A stretch of DNA of 64,000 bases, taken from NCBI RefSeq assembly GCF_007859295.1, contig NZ_VOHB01000004.1:220761-284760 (forward strand), read 5' to 3'. The translations under genes and the position numbers were made by a program. The DNA comes from Planococcus sp. CPCC 101016 (GTDB lineage Bacteria; Bacillota; Bacilli; Bacillales_A; Planococcaceae). Below are positions 16,949-27,064 of the stretch, in pieces (within the stretch, counting starts at the first letter, position 1; each line of letters begins with the position of its first letter). Below the pieces are notes generated by a model that was not told the DNA's origin, ran no database searches, and saw nothing but the letters and a program-made list of their open reading frames with translations.

Positions 16949-17509
16949 ATGAGAAATTTCGGTTTATCCATTCGTGAAAAAAGCATTGTCTGCATCGGCT
17001 TTATGGGAGTCGGTAAAACAACCGTCGGCAAGCTGTTGGCTCAAAGACTCTATCGCAGCTTCATTGACATTGATGTGGAGATCGAGAAGGAATTTGCCAT
17101 GCCAATCCCACAAATATTCGAAGTGTATGGTGAGCAGGCATTTCGTGCCAAAGAAAAAGAGTTGATTGTGAAATACAGCCAGCAGCCATTGAATATTATT
17201 TCTGTCGGCGGCGGTGCCTTTCTGCAAAAAGAAATACAGGACATTTGTATGGCTAATTGCATCGTCCTGTTTCTCGATATTACATGGGAGTCGTGGAAAG
17301 ACCGAATCCATATTCTCGTTGACAACCGCCCTTTGTTGAAAGGTCGCTCTCTTGAAGATATGAAAACGCTGTTTCTGGAACGGCAAGTTATTTATTCATT
17401 GAATCATTCCAAATTCCAGGTGGATAACTTTAAAGCTGAAGAAGCTGCTGATTATTTGGCTGATGCTTTGAAATTGTCATGGGAGATTCATGCACCGCAG
17501 CCAAAATGA
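16949..17509 (+). CDS. aroK: Shikimate kinase
   Basis: This 186-residue cytoplasmic kinase phosphorylates shikimate in the chorismate pathway. It shows the P-loop GFMGVGKTTVGK, the shikimate-binding FIDIDVEIE pair of Asp, an Arg in the QAFRAKE segment, the SVGGGAF loop and the lid RPLLKG. The ATG at 16949 has AGAAGG 6 bases upstream; the TTG two codons earlier is too close to it. It is not linked to other aro genes in this window. The 276 bases before it contain a small AAGCCG/CGGCTT inverted repeat at about 16711-16732 and nothing else I can name. Confidence 0.9.
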   Translation: MRNFGLSIREKSIVCIGFMGVGKTTVGKLLAQRLYRSFIDIDVEIEKEFAMPIPQIFEVYGEQAFRAKEKELIVKYSQQPLNIISVGGGAFLQKEIQDICMANCIVLFLDITWESWKDRIHILVDNRPLLKGRSLEDMKTLFLERQVIYSLNHSKFQVDNFKAEEAADYLADALKLSWEIHAPQPK

Positions 17510-17515
17510 AAGTCG

Positions 17516-17547
17516 AAACCGCCATCTACACATGGCGGTTTTTTTGT
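17516..17547 (+). terminator. Terminator after shikimate kinase gene
   Basis: AAACCGCCAT and ATGGCGGTTT form a 10-pair perfect stem with a 6-base loop and a run of T. Confidence 0.88.
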
Positions 17548-17699
17548 CGTAAGACCCACTACACTATCACCTTATTCGTTTTACTATTCAGTCAATTTAA
17601 TTATACGCCATCAATTGAGAGCTTTCAATTTTCAAAAGCATCGGTTTACCAATCTACAAGTGAGCACCTTTTAAGGCACTCATCTGTTTTAAGATTTCC

Positions 17700-19109
17700 T
17701 CACAAATGAATAGCTGTCTGGATAAATAACTGGACCATGAGATAAAAAGCGACAGCGAATTTCAAATTGAACTGGAGACCGTTCCGGATTCCACTTAATC
17801 CATTGACACTGCTTAAAATAATTACCGGCATAACGAATGGAGACAGGATGATGGAGATGACACTTCCTGAAGTCACTGCTAAAACAACTAGTTCCGGCGG
17901 GTATGGAAAAGGAATAGCTTCTAAAACGCCTGTCACCAATACAATAACCGGCAGAGGGCCTAATCCGATAAAGCCCAACAGGATCACAATGAACGGAACC
18001 AGGAACAACACATTCAATACCGGAACGATTCCGGTCAAAAAGTTCATGCCATCTATTACGTAGTCCCCTATATCCGATTGATTTAACGCATAGATCAACA
18101 GCCCCGCTGCAATTAAAATACTGAATTGCTGTGCCTGTTTAGCGACCCCTGCTGAAAAATAATAACGGGTTTCAGCAAAGAGACTGGAAGATTTTTTTTT
18201 GATAATAAAATATAGAAAAGTCCAAACAAGTATGACTAGTGGAATGGTTAATAAAAATTCCAACCCCGTGAGTTCATGAACAAGAAAAATTGTCCCGAAC
18301 AATGAAATGAACAGGAATACGAATTCAGCCACATCCTTGTTCCACTTCCCTTGATTCCGCGAATTTTTCATCGCCTTTTCGATTTCCTGCTTTAACACAA
18401 AAGAAAAATCCACTCCGTATTTCTTTTCCTGATAGTAGGAGAAAATGACGGATAAGACCGTTCCAGCAAAAGCGAAGACAAACCCAAGCAGCATCGACTT
18501 CCAAAGAGTCGCTTCCAGCGCTTCCACTGCAAAAATGAAACTCGGAATGCTGATGACCCATAATGTAGAAAGTCCAAAGCCCCGCAGGATAGCTGTTCCT
18601 TTAAAATTCTCCCATGCCTCGTCTTTATGCTCCTTTAAAAAAGTATCGATAAAGCGGTACATCATCGGCACAACACCAAACAAAAGAAAGTGAGAAATCA
18701 CTTGGGTCATCGCCATTAACCCAAAGTAGAACTTCTGGCTTTTATTGAGAAAGTTATGAGCAAAACTCATTATTTCCTCAATATAAGGCTCTTCTTTTAA
18801 AACCCAGCTGATCATTGGCACAATCAACAATAAACCGATCAGATTTCTCATTTGCTGCAAGCCTTGAATGACGTCACTAACAGGGGAATTACTCGTAAAA
18901 AACAGCACCATTAATGCCGTGGCAACTAAAAATAATTGCAATTGAATTTTTTTAAATGGCAATAAAAACAATGCCGACAGCAAAATCAAAGCACCTAAAA
19001 CAGCAAGCATATCGGTTAATGTGCGGCTCTCATAAAAGTAAGTAATAAAATGCACTAAGGCATATATTGAAACTGAAAAAATAAATCCTATACCGGCTTT
19101 CCGGTTCAT
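17700..19109 (-). CDS. Polytopic membrane protein of unknown function (transporter-like)
   Basis: This 469-residue protein has about 12 hydrophobic segments. I do not recognise the family. Its two-part layout, with a charged loop around residues 215-245 (YYQEKKYGVDFSFVLKQEI) and long glycine-rich helices near the end (VILLGFIGLGPLPVIVLVTG), resembles ion-coupled carboxylate or nucleoside transporters, but no signature allows a substrate. The ATG at 19109 has AGGAGGT 6 bases upstream; the reading that starts 8 codons earlier overlaps this RBS. It is monocistronic and divergent from the proline dehydrogenase gene. Confidence 0.7.
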   Translation of the reverse strand: MNRKAGIGFIFSVSIYALVHFITYFYESRTLTDMLAVLGALILLSALFLLPFKKIQLQLFLVATALMVLFFTSNSPVSDVIQGLQQMRNLIGLLLIVPMISWVLKEEPYIEEIMSFAHNFLNKSQKFYFGLMAMTQVISHFLLFGVVPMMYRFIDTFLKEHKDEAWENFKGTAILRGFGLSTLWVISIPSFIFAVEALEATLWKSMLLGFVFAFAGTVLSVIFSYYQEKKYGVDFSFVLKQEIEKAMKNSRNQGKWNKDVAEFVFLFISLFGTIFLVHELTGLEFLLTIPLVILVWTFLYFIIKKKSSSLFAETRYYFSAGVAKQAQQFSILIAAGLLIYALNQSDIGDYVIDGMNFLTGIVPVLNVLFLVPFIVILLGFIGLGPLPVIVLVTGVLEAIPFPYPPELVVLAVTSGSVISIILSPFVMPVIILSSVNGLSGIRNGLQFNLKFAVAFYLMVQLFIQTAIHL

Positions 19110-19291
19110 TTTAGTACCTCCTGACCTCTTCATTATCTGTTTCCATTCTACACTTTTTTTGTATTTTATATTTTCTTAGCTTAGGTATTTCCAATTGAAG
19201 GCCAATTCGAATGACAGAAAAACATACCAAGATTTCATACGCTTCTTAAGATTTTTTGTTTTCAGTTAATCTGTGATATGCTCTGAGGTAA

Positions 19292-19340
19292 CAATGAAAT
19301 GTACAGCAACTTCCTCCGGAAAATAAACTGAATTTCATTG
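19292..19340. promoter_or_regulatory. Inverted repeat upstream of proline dehydrogenase gene
   Basis: CAATGAAAT (19292-19300) and ATTTCATTG (19332-19340) are exact inverted repeats 31 bases apart, 71 bases before the gene start. They could be operator half-sites or a weak mRNA hairpin. No regulator is known from the sequence. Confidence 0.3.
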
Positions 19341-19410
19341 AATAAAGCATTTTCTATTTTTAAAATGAGCTTGTCGACAAAGTGTTCTAACAGCATGGGA
19401 GGAATTAATA

Positions 19411-20319
19411 GTGGGTGTAACAAAAAGTTTTTTCATTACGTTGTCCAAAAATCGGCCATTGAACAGTGCTGCTAAAAAATGGGGATTGAAACTAGGCGCT
19501 GGGAAAATGGTGGCTGGGACTGATATTCAAAGCATGATGCAGTCAGTAAAAGAACTGAATGCGAATGGCATCAGTGCAACAATTGATAGTCTTGGCGAAT
19601 TTGTTTACACCAAAGAAGAAGCGACACAAGCTAAAGAGGCTATATTGAAAACACTGGAAGCCATTCAGATCCACGGTGTGAATGCGCATATGTCGGTTAA
19701 ATTGACGCAAATTGGCTTAGATGTCGATCCCGCTTTTTGTCTAAAGAACATCCAAGAAATTGTGGCAGCTGCTGCCAACTATGATATTTTCATAAATTTA
19801 GATATGGAAGACTATGATCACTTACAACAAACACTAGATATTCTTGAAGCGCTGCTCGAGGAATTCGAAAATGTCGGCACAGTTATCCAAGCCTATTTGT
19901 ACCGTTCCGAAAAAGATGTGGAGAACCTGAAAAATGTTCGCCTTCGTCTTGTAAAAGGTGCATACAAAGAAAGCGCAGAAGTCTCCCTTCAGGAAAAGAA
20001 TGAGATCGATGAGAATTTCTTGAAATTGATCAAGATTCACCTTCAAGCACCTGGATATACTTCCATCGCAACCCATGACCATCATATTATTGAGCAAGTC
20101 AAAGCTTTTGTTAAAGAAAAAAATATCCCGTTGGATAAGTTTGAATTCCAGATGCTGTACGGTTTCCGTTCAGAAATGCAGAAAGATCTTGCAAAAGAAG
20201 GTTATGCGTTCACTACTTATGTGCCTTTTGGACAAGATTGGTATGCTTATTATATGAGGAGACTGGCTGAAAGACCTCAAAACATTGCATTAGCCTTCAG
20301 AAGCATGGTTTCTAAATAA
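19411..20319 (+). CDS. putB: Proline dehydrogenase
   Basis: This 302-residue FAD enzyme oxidises proline to pyrroline-5-carboxylate, the first step of proline breakdown, at the inner face of the membrane. It has the monofunctional length of Bacillota enzymes. SVKLTQIGLDVD, NLDMEDYDH, RLVKGAYKES and the substrate-binding YYMRRLAERP near the C-terminus are all typical. It starts with GTG, with GGAGG 8 bases upstream. No pyrroline-5-carboxylate dehydrogenase gene lies next to it here. Confidence 0.92.
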   Translation: MGVTKSFFITLSKNRPLNSAAKKWGLKLGAGKMVAGTDIQSMMQSVKELNANGISATIDSLGEFVYTKEEATQAKEAILKTLEAIQIHGVNAHMSVKLTQIGLDVDPAFCLKNIQEIVAAAANYDIFINLDMEDYDHLQQTLDILEALLEEFENVGTVIQAYLYRSEKDVENLKNVRLRLVKGAYKESAEVSLQEKNEIDENFLKLIKIHLQAPGYTSIATHDHHIIEQVKAFVKEKNIPLDKFEFQMLYGFRSEMQKDLAKEGYAFTTYVPFGQDWYAYYMRRLAERPQNIALAFRSMVSK

Positions 20320-20364
20320 AAGGAAAAGCATCTCCAAAAAAATCGGAGATGCTTTTCCTTTTAT
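20320..20364. terminator. Bidirectional terminator after proline dehydrogenase gene
   Basis: AAAGGAAAAGCATCTCC pairs perfectly with GGAGATGCTTTTCCTTT around a short A-rich loop, with T and A runs on the two sides. Confidence 0.88.
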
Positions 20365-20400
20365 TAACTTTCTCCACGTTACTTTCCACTATTTATCAAA

Positions 20401-20460
20401 ATTACGTGGATGCTTCCAGCGCTTGTCGGAGCTACATGGCTGCTTCCGCTTTTCTACAAT
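20401..20460 (-). repeat. Shortened copy of the intergenic repeat element
   Basis: Read on the minus strand it gives AGAAAAGCGGAAGCAGCC, then CTCCGACAAGC and directly GCGCTGGAAGC. These are the left end and the right end of the element at 2475-2602 with the central CATAAGACA palindrome missing. It touches the stop codon of the dioxygenase gene. Confidence 0.5.
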
Positions 20461-21398
20461 CAATCTAAATTTTTCACTTTTATTGGCGTTAGGTCGCGTT
20501 GAAGATTTTTTCTGTGTCTTTCGTATTGCGCTGGCAGCATCAACGCTTCTCCTAAAGTTTCCGGCGATTCGTCAATCGCGAATCCTGGTGGATCGGTGGC
20601 GATTTCAAATAGGATGTCTCCATATTCACGGAAATAGATCGCGTTAAAGTAATTGCGATCCTGAACAGGGGTGACACCAAGCCCATAGGTTTCCACTTGT
20701 TGCTTCCAATCCAGTTGATCCGCATCGTCAAGTGCCCGCCAAGCGATATGATGGACTGTCCCGACCCCCATCTGTCCTGTTCCAACTTGAGACAATTTCA
20801 CATCAATAATATTGCCAAGGTCGCTTGCGGCACGCAAGCGCAGAAGTCCATCTTCTTCACCAATTCTTTCAAAGCCCATGACCGTTTCCAGTAATTCAGC
20901 CGTTTTTTCTGCATTGGCTGTGTACAGCGTTGCCCCGCCAAATCCTTTAATGGCCACAGCTTCCGTTATTTCACCGATTGCCCACATATTCGGTTCGCCT
21001 TGCTGTCTTTCAACCAGCTCCAAATGCAAGCCGTGCGGATCATCAAATGTTAGGTATTGCTCTTCAAAACGTATTTTTTTTGAAAATGGCACGTTGAATT
21101 TTTCCAATCTTTTTTCCCAAAACACTAAGGCGCCAACAGGAACTGCATAAGTGGTGACACCTACTTGGCCATCTCCAATTTTTCCTTTATAGGCATTTCC
21201 CCAAGGAAAGAAAGTGACGATGGTTCCCGGTTTTGCGGTTTTATCACCAAAATACAAATGATAAGTTCCTGGATCGTCAAAGTTCACTGTTTTTTTGACT
21301 AGTCGCAATCCTAGTACACCCGCATAAAAATCCACATTTTCCTGTGGATCTCCTACAATTGCCGTAATGTGATGAATTCCCATCGATTTTTTTGTCAT
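20460..21398 (-). CDS. VOC family ring-cleaving dioxygenase (MhqO/MhqA-like)
   Basis: This 312-residue protein is made of two vicinal-oxygen-chelate modules. Metal-ligand segments are GIHHITAIVGD near the N-terminus, TVHHIAWRALDD in the second half and DILFEIATDPPGF near the end, giving two His and one Glu. In Bacillus such proteins belong to the MhqR regulon and protect against quinones and catechols. The RBS is GAGGGAG 10 bases upstream of ATG. The gene is monocistronic and ends in the short repeat element. Confidence 0.82.
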   Translation of the reverse strand: MTKKSMGIHHITAIVGDPQENVDFYAGVLGLRLVKKTVNFDDPGTYHLYFGDKTAKPGTIVTFFPWGNAYKGKIGDGQVGVTTYAVPVGALVFWEKRLEKFNVPFSKKIRFEEQYLTFDDPHGLHLELVERQQGEPNMWAIGEITEAVAIKGFGGATLYTANAEKTAELLETVMGFERIGEEDGLLRLRAASDLGNIIDVKLSQVGTGQMGVGTVHHIAWRALDDADQLDWKQQVETYGLGVTPVQDRNYFNAIYFREYGDILFEIATDPPGFAIDESPETLGEALMLPAQYERHRKNLQRDLTPIKVKNLD

Positions 21399-21490
21399 TG
21401 TGCAACACTCCCTCAGCTATCTTTCACTCTGCTTACTCACCTTACCACTCCATTATCTTGAACTGAAGATATTTGACTGGAGTTTTCAAA

Positions 21491-22240
21491 CTAACGCTTG
21501 TCGTCATTTGGCAGATTGTTTTCATGTTCTGCCATTTTCTTTTGTTTGTTATTTTTGATCTTTTCTAAGTTTTCCTGATGTTCTTTTTTGTCTTCTTCAA
21601 TCTCTTTTTTTGCTTCCTTTTCTTCAGACTTGGACATATCCGTATTTTTCTGTTCTTCTTCAATTTGATCTTTTTGATGCTCTTTGACTTCCTCTATTTT
21701 CTCCATATCTTCATTGTATTGTTCTTCAACTTCTGAAGTAGAAGGCAGGAAAGGTTCATCATTAAAATCGGTTCTTCGGCCGTAGCGGAGCATTTCATAG
21801 ATGATCAGGCCGTTATTCGGCATTCCATTGGCTGTTTTCATCGGCACGATATCAAACACCACATAATAGAACGCATAAAAAACAAAACGTTCCCAAAAAG
21901 TTGCATATTCTTCCAGCATCCCATTTGCCAGAAGCGCATTTATTGTAAGTGCCACTACCGTATTCACCAAAATCGGACCCGCATAAAGGGAGATATACGC
22001 AATTTTCCCTTCCCTTTTCAATGAGTCGTATGAGAACCAACTATATAAATGATAATATTTACGTACATCAAACATGCCTAGCTTAAAAATTCTAGGTCCC
22101 GACCCAATGGTCATCCGAGGATTTTTCACACCCAGTATTAAACTCATTAACAAATAGCCCGATTCCCTTAAAAAGACAACTACCGGTAAAATAATAAATG
22201 CAGAAATTATTAAGGCGATCAAATCGGCTAATCCAAACAT
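21491..22240 (-). CDS. M50-like membrane protein with lost metal site and charged tail
   Basis: This 249-residue protein has about four hydrophobic segments in its first 145 residues, then a hydrophilic tail of about 85 residues that is almost all Lys, Glu, Asp and Gln. The first helix reads VVVFLRESGYLLMSLILG, the position of HExxHxxxA in site-2 proteases; here His25 is Arg and His29 is Tyr, while Glu26 remains. The next segments (NPRMTIGSGPRIFKLG; AGPILVNTVVALTINALL) also follow the M50 order, and MPNNGLIIYEML replaces the NDG motif. I infer a non-proteolytic relative of M50 enzymes. GGAGTGAG precedes the ATG. It is monocistronic. Confidence 0.65.
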   Translation of the reverse strand: MFGLADLIALIISAFIILPVVVFLRESGYLLMSLILGVKNPRMTIGSGPRIFKLGMFDVRKYYHLYSWFSYDSLKREGKIAYISLYAGPILVNTVVALTINALLANGMLEEYATFWERFVFYAFYYVVFDIVPMKTANGMPNNGLIIYEMLRYGRRTDFNDEPFLPSTSEVEEQYNEDMEKIEEVKEHQKDQIEEEQKNTDMSKSEEKEAKKEIEEDKKEHQENLEKIKNNKQKKMAEHENNLPNDDKR

Positions 22241-22506
22241 TCACTCACTCCATTCGAAAGCTTAAAAAAGCTTTACCTCTTAAGTTACCCATCTTATATT
22301 GCATTTTAGCTTAAAGCCTGTTACAAATATATTTCATTTTATTAAAGTTAATTCGTTGGTCCCTATCTTTTTTCATGTTAGCATAGCTATTATATAAAAA
22401 AGCCAGACTAATTGCCTGTAATTGGATAGAGATATGATGGACAAAAGAAGTATTTACACTAGAAGGTATGAAATGCGGGGAAAATTCATTTTAAAGGATG
22501 GATACT

Positions 22507-23502
22507 GTGGGAGTTAAAATCAAACGCTGGACTCAAAAAAAATGGGTTGTCTCTCTTTCTTTTATTGCTCTTTTATTGACTATGTTCGTTTTCGAGGAGA
22601 TCTCTTCTTCTCCTGATGCTTCAGCATCCATACAAATAGCGGGTTCTGCCGCATTCAGCTCGCCGCCCGATATCAATGAGATCCAGGAGCGAGTCAGCGT
22701 TGTAAAGAACCTAGCATACAGCGATTCTAGAAATAGCTTTTTGGATATCTACCACCCTAAGAACGCTACTGCTATGATGCCTGTCATTTTATGGATTCAT
22801 GGCGGAGGTTATGTGGGAGGGTCTAAAGACAGCCGTCAGGATTATGCGATGGCTTTGGCAGATGCCGGCTATGTAGTGGCGAATATGGATTACGCGTTAG
22901 CTCCTGCTTCCCGTTATCCCGGCCCGGTGTTCCAAGCCAATCAAGCGCTTGCCTATATGCAGCTTCACGCTGCTGAATATGGCGGTGACATGAAGACGGT
23001 GTTCGTGGGAGGCGACTCAGCTGGCGCACAAATTGCCAGTCAAGTTGCTGCTCTTGTTTCAAATGCGGAATTGGCCAACACCATGGCAATCCAGCCAGCA
23101 ATATCAAACAATCAGCTTCAAGGAGCATTGTTATTGTGCGGCCTCTACAATTTAGACACCGCTCGGGCCACTGCATTTCCAAACATTGATGTATACCTGA
23201 CAGCTTATACCGGCGCTGAACCGTTCGAATCATTTCCGAAAATTGATGAACTTTCTACGGTCCAGCACATCAGCCCTGAGTTTCCTCCCGTTTTCATAAC
23301 CGTTGGCGATGCGGATCCTTTTGTTTCCCAGTCCGTGGAACTGGTTGATGTTCTCCAATCCAATGAAGTATCAGTCAACTCTGTATTTTTCGAAGGTACC
23401 CAGAAAAATTTGAAGCATGAATATCAATACGATTTGAGTACACAAGATGCGCGGGATACATTTGAAGAAACCTTGAAGTTTCTGTATATCCACAGCAAGT
23501 AA
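22507..23502 (+). CDS. Exported or membrane-anchored alpha/beta hydrolase (esterase, BD-FAE/HSL-like)
   Basis: This protein has about 331 residues with an N-terminal hydrophobic segment (VVSLSFIALLLTMFVF) that acts as a signal or anchor. The hydrolase domain has the oxyanion motif WIHGGGYVGG, the nucleophile elbow GGDSAGAQIA, the acid in VGDADPFV and the His in NLKHEYQYD. GTG at 22507 is preferred because AAGGATG, the only RBS, overlaps the ATG at 22498; that ATG cannot be fully excluded. It stands alone with its own terminator. Substrate is unknown. Confidence 0.8.
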   Translation: MGVKIKRWTQKKWVVSLSFIALLLTMFVFEEISSSPDASASIQIAGSAAFSSPPDINEIQERVSVVKNLAYSDSRNSFLDIYHPKNATAMMPVILWIHGGGYVGGSKDSRQDYAMALADAGYVVANMDYALAPASRYPGPVFQANQALAYMQLHAAEYGGDMKTVFVGGDSAGAQIASQVAALVSNAELANTMAIQPAISNNQLQGALLLCGLYNLDTARATAFPNIDVYLTAYTGAEPFESFPKIDELSTVQHISPEFPPVFITVGDADPFVSQSVELVDVLQSNEVSVNSVFFEGTQKNLKHEYQYDLSTQDARDTFEETLKFLYIHSK

Positions 23503-23503
23503 A

Positions 23504-23543
23504 AAAACGAGCGAATCGCTTATAAGCGGTTCACTCGTTTTTG
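23504..23543. terminator. Bidirectional terminator between esterase and pbuX
   Basis: AAAACGAG-C-GAA-T-CGCT pairs with AGCG-G-TTC-A-CTCGTTTT around a TATA loop, with T runs on both strands. Confidence 0.82.
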
Positions 23544-23545
23544 TT

Positions 23546-25578
<2,033 letters not shown>

Positions 25579-25612
25579 CTAAAAAAGGTGCCATTCAGCT
25601 GTTTCGTTGCTT

Positions 25613-25681
25613 CTCATAGTCAGTTCGTTTACGGCAAACCGGTAGAAACTTGCGGGCCATATCCCCGCGATTATATGAGTG
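25613..25681 (-). promoter_or_regulatory. Purine riboswitch aptamer (guanine class)
   Basis: Read on the minus strand the segment has P1 ACTCAT, the conserved TATAATCGC and GATATGG core, AGTTTCTACC, the GCCGTAAAC loop of P3 and the closing GACTATGAG. P2 (GCGGG/CCCGC) and P3 (CGGTTTG/CGAACTG) are well paired. The specificity base in GACTATG is C, which fits guanine/hypoxanthine/xanthine and not adenine (GATTATG). It is very close to the B. subtilis xpt aptamer. Confidence 0.95.
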
Positions 25682-25701
25682 AATCGTATTTGAATGGTCT
25701 T

Positions 25702-25729
25702 ATTATAGCACGCTGTTTTTGCTTTTCAA
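25702..25729 (-). promoter_or_regulatory. Sigma-A promoter of xpt-pbuX
   Basis: On the minus strand TTGAAA (25729-25724), a 16-base spacer and TATAAT (25707-25702) lie about 20 bases before the aptamer. Confidence 0.7.
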
Positions 25730-25758
25730 GAGAGTTGAAAATTAAAAAAATATTCCAT

Positions 25759-26184
25759 TTATTCAGATATAATCCCTGTTTCTTCTGCCTCTGACCTTCG
25801 TAAATGTCTGAGCAATTCCTGACGAATAGCTGCAGGAATTTTTTCGGATTTCTTGCTAGCTAAATTGTAATTTACGTAAACGGCATTGTTCCGCGCGCAA
25901 AGTTTCCCGTCCTGATATAGCTCTTCGTATAATTCCAGACTGCTTCCGCCAATCTTTTCCACCCAGACTTTAACTTCAACATCCATGCCAAAGTAGATTT
26001 GTCCTGTAAATTCCAATGTTGTCTTGACTATGACCATTTTCCAATTCGCAAAATCATGATCAGGTGTAAACAGTTCAAACAACGGGTTTCTTGCTGCTTC
26101 AAACCATACCGGCAAGCTCGTATTGTTAATATGGCCTACCGCGTCTGTTTCCGAAACTCTTGGTGTCAATACGGTTGTATACAT
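25759..26184 (-). CDS. Acyl-CoA thioesterase (4HBT hot-dog family)
   Basis: This 141-residue hot-dog-fold protein carries the 4-hydroxybenzoyl-CoA thioesterase-type motif ETDAVGHINNTSLPVWFEAA, where the Asp is the usual catalytic residue and the following Glu-containing helix is typical. The family hydrolyses acyl-CoA or acyl-ACP thioesters in the cytoplasm; the acyl chain is unknown. AAAGGAGGAAAC precedes the ATG. It is monocistronic. Confidence 0.85.
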   Translation of the reverse strand: MYTTVLTPRVSETDAVGHINNTSLPVWFEAARNPLFELFTPDHDFANWKMVIVKTTLEFTGQIYFGMDVEVKVWVEKIGGSSLELYEELYQDGKLCARNNAVYVNYNLASKKSEKIPAAIRQELLRHLRRSEAEETGIISE

Positions 26185-26282
26185 GTGTTTCCTCCTTTCT
26201 TTTAAGACATTCCCTGCGCTTTTTCGTCTAATCTAACCTAAATTGCCATTATCTTGAAAACCAAAACCGGTTGGAGAACAGC

Positions 26283-26315
26283 AAAAAAGATGGCACCGAT
26301 TTGGTATCCATCTTT
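26283..26315 (-). terminator. Terminator after yvbH-like gene
   Basis: On the minus strand AAAGATGG and CCATCTTT pair with a 14-base loop, followed by TTTTTT. Confidence 0.8.
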
Positions 26316-26320
26316 GCCCT

Positions 26321-26935
26321 TTAATTGTTGATGTACTTCTCGAATACATCACCGAAATCTTTAACGTGATACTGGTTGCGGACAGAAGTCATCCACGTAA
26401 AACCAAAATCGGTCAATTTTGAGTACTGGTCATCCAATACCACGTCACCGGCTCTTGAATTCTGCAAAACAGTGACGGCCTTCTCCAAACTGTCATTGGC
26501 CATTTTGATGATGATTGAATTTTCATGGGTATTTTCCGCGATTCTTAACAGCGATTTATAAAGATCTGTTAGCCGGTCCGCCTGTTGTTTTTGAACGTCA
26601 ATTTTAAAAGGAACTGAACCTACAGTAAATGCAAGCTCTAAATCCAAATCGATTTTACCGGCTGTTTCGAGGACAACATTTGAAATGGTGTGCTGAGAAT
26701 ATGGATAGCGTCTCAGTGTCCGCTTGGAAGACATCGCACTTTCTCCATCAACGTGGATAATGGCAAGATTTGTGAAACAGTATTCGTCCGCTTTTGTTTT
26801 GATGAGAAAATAGATTTTTTCTCCGTCTTCGTACATGACGTAGTCATCGGAATCGGTTTTATCAAAATCCTGCGGATCGATTATTTTCCCAATATCCGAT
26901 AAACCAAGTGCCTCAGATGCCATCTTTTTAAACAT
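26321..26935 (-). CDS. yvbH: PH-domain protein with YvbH-like oligomerisation region
   Basis: This 204-residue soluble protein has two parts. The first 120 residues form a bacterial PH-like domain (YFLIKTKADEYCFTNLAIIH, RTLRRYPYSQHTISNVVLET). The last 80 residues are the helical YvbH-like oligomerisation region (ENSIIIKMANDSLEKAVTVL, then FTWMTSVRNQYHVKDFGDVF). B. subtilis YvbH has this layout; its role is unknown. AAGGGG lies 11 bases before the ATG. Monocistronic, with its own terminator. Confidence 0.8.
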   Translation of the reverse strand: MFKKMASEALGLSDIGKIIDPQDFDKTDSDDYVMYEDGEKIYFLIKTKADEYCFTNLAIIHVDGESAMSSKRTLRRYPYSQHTISNVVLETAGKIDLDLELAFTVGSVPFKIDVQKQQADRLTDLYKSLLRIAENTHENSIIIKMANDSLEKAVTVLQNSRAGDVVLDDQYSKLTDFGFTWMTSVRNQYHVKDFGDVFEKYINN

Positions 26936-27033
26936 GTCGCCAATTCCCCTTTATCCATAAAATAATGGTGCTTATTAATTTATTCTAGCAAAAAATTGGA
27001 AATAGAACACCGGTAATAGTTAGATAATCCATA

Positions 27034-27061
27034 AAAAAGAACGAGAGAACGATCTCGTTCC
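27034..27061 (-). terminator. Terminator after DUF4139 gene
   Basis: On the minus strand GAACGAGA and TCTCGTTC form an 8-pair perfect stem followed by TTTTTT. Confidence 0.85.
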
Positions 27062-27064
27062 ATT

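Noticed and set aside
19236..19256. Possible CodY box (TTTTCAG core) before proline dehydrogenase
   Set aside because: Only about 10 of 15 positions match AATTTTCWGAAAATT, as expected by chance in A/T-rich DNA.
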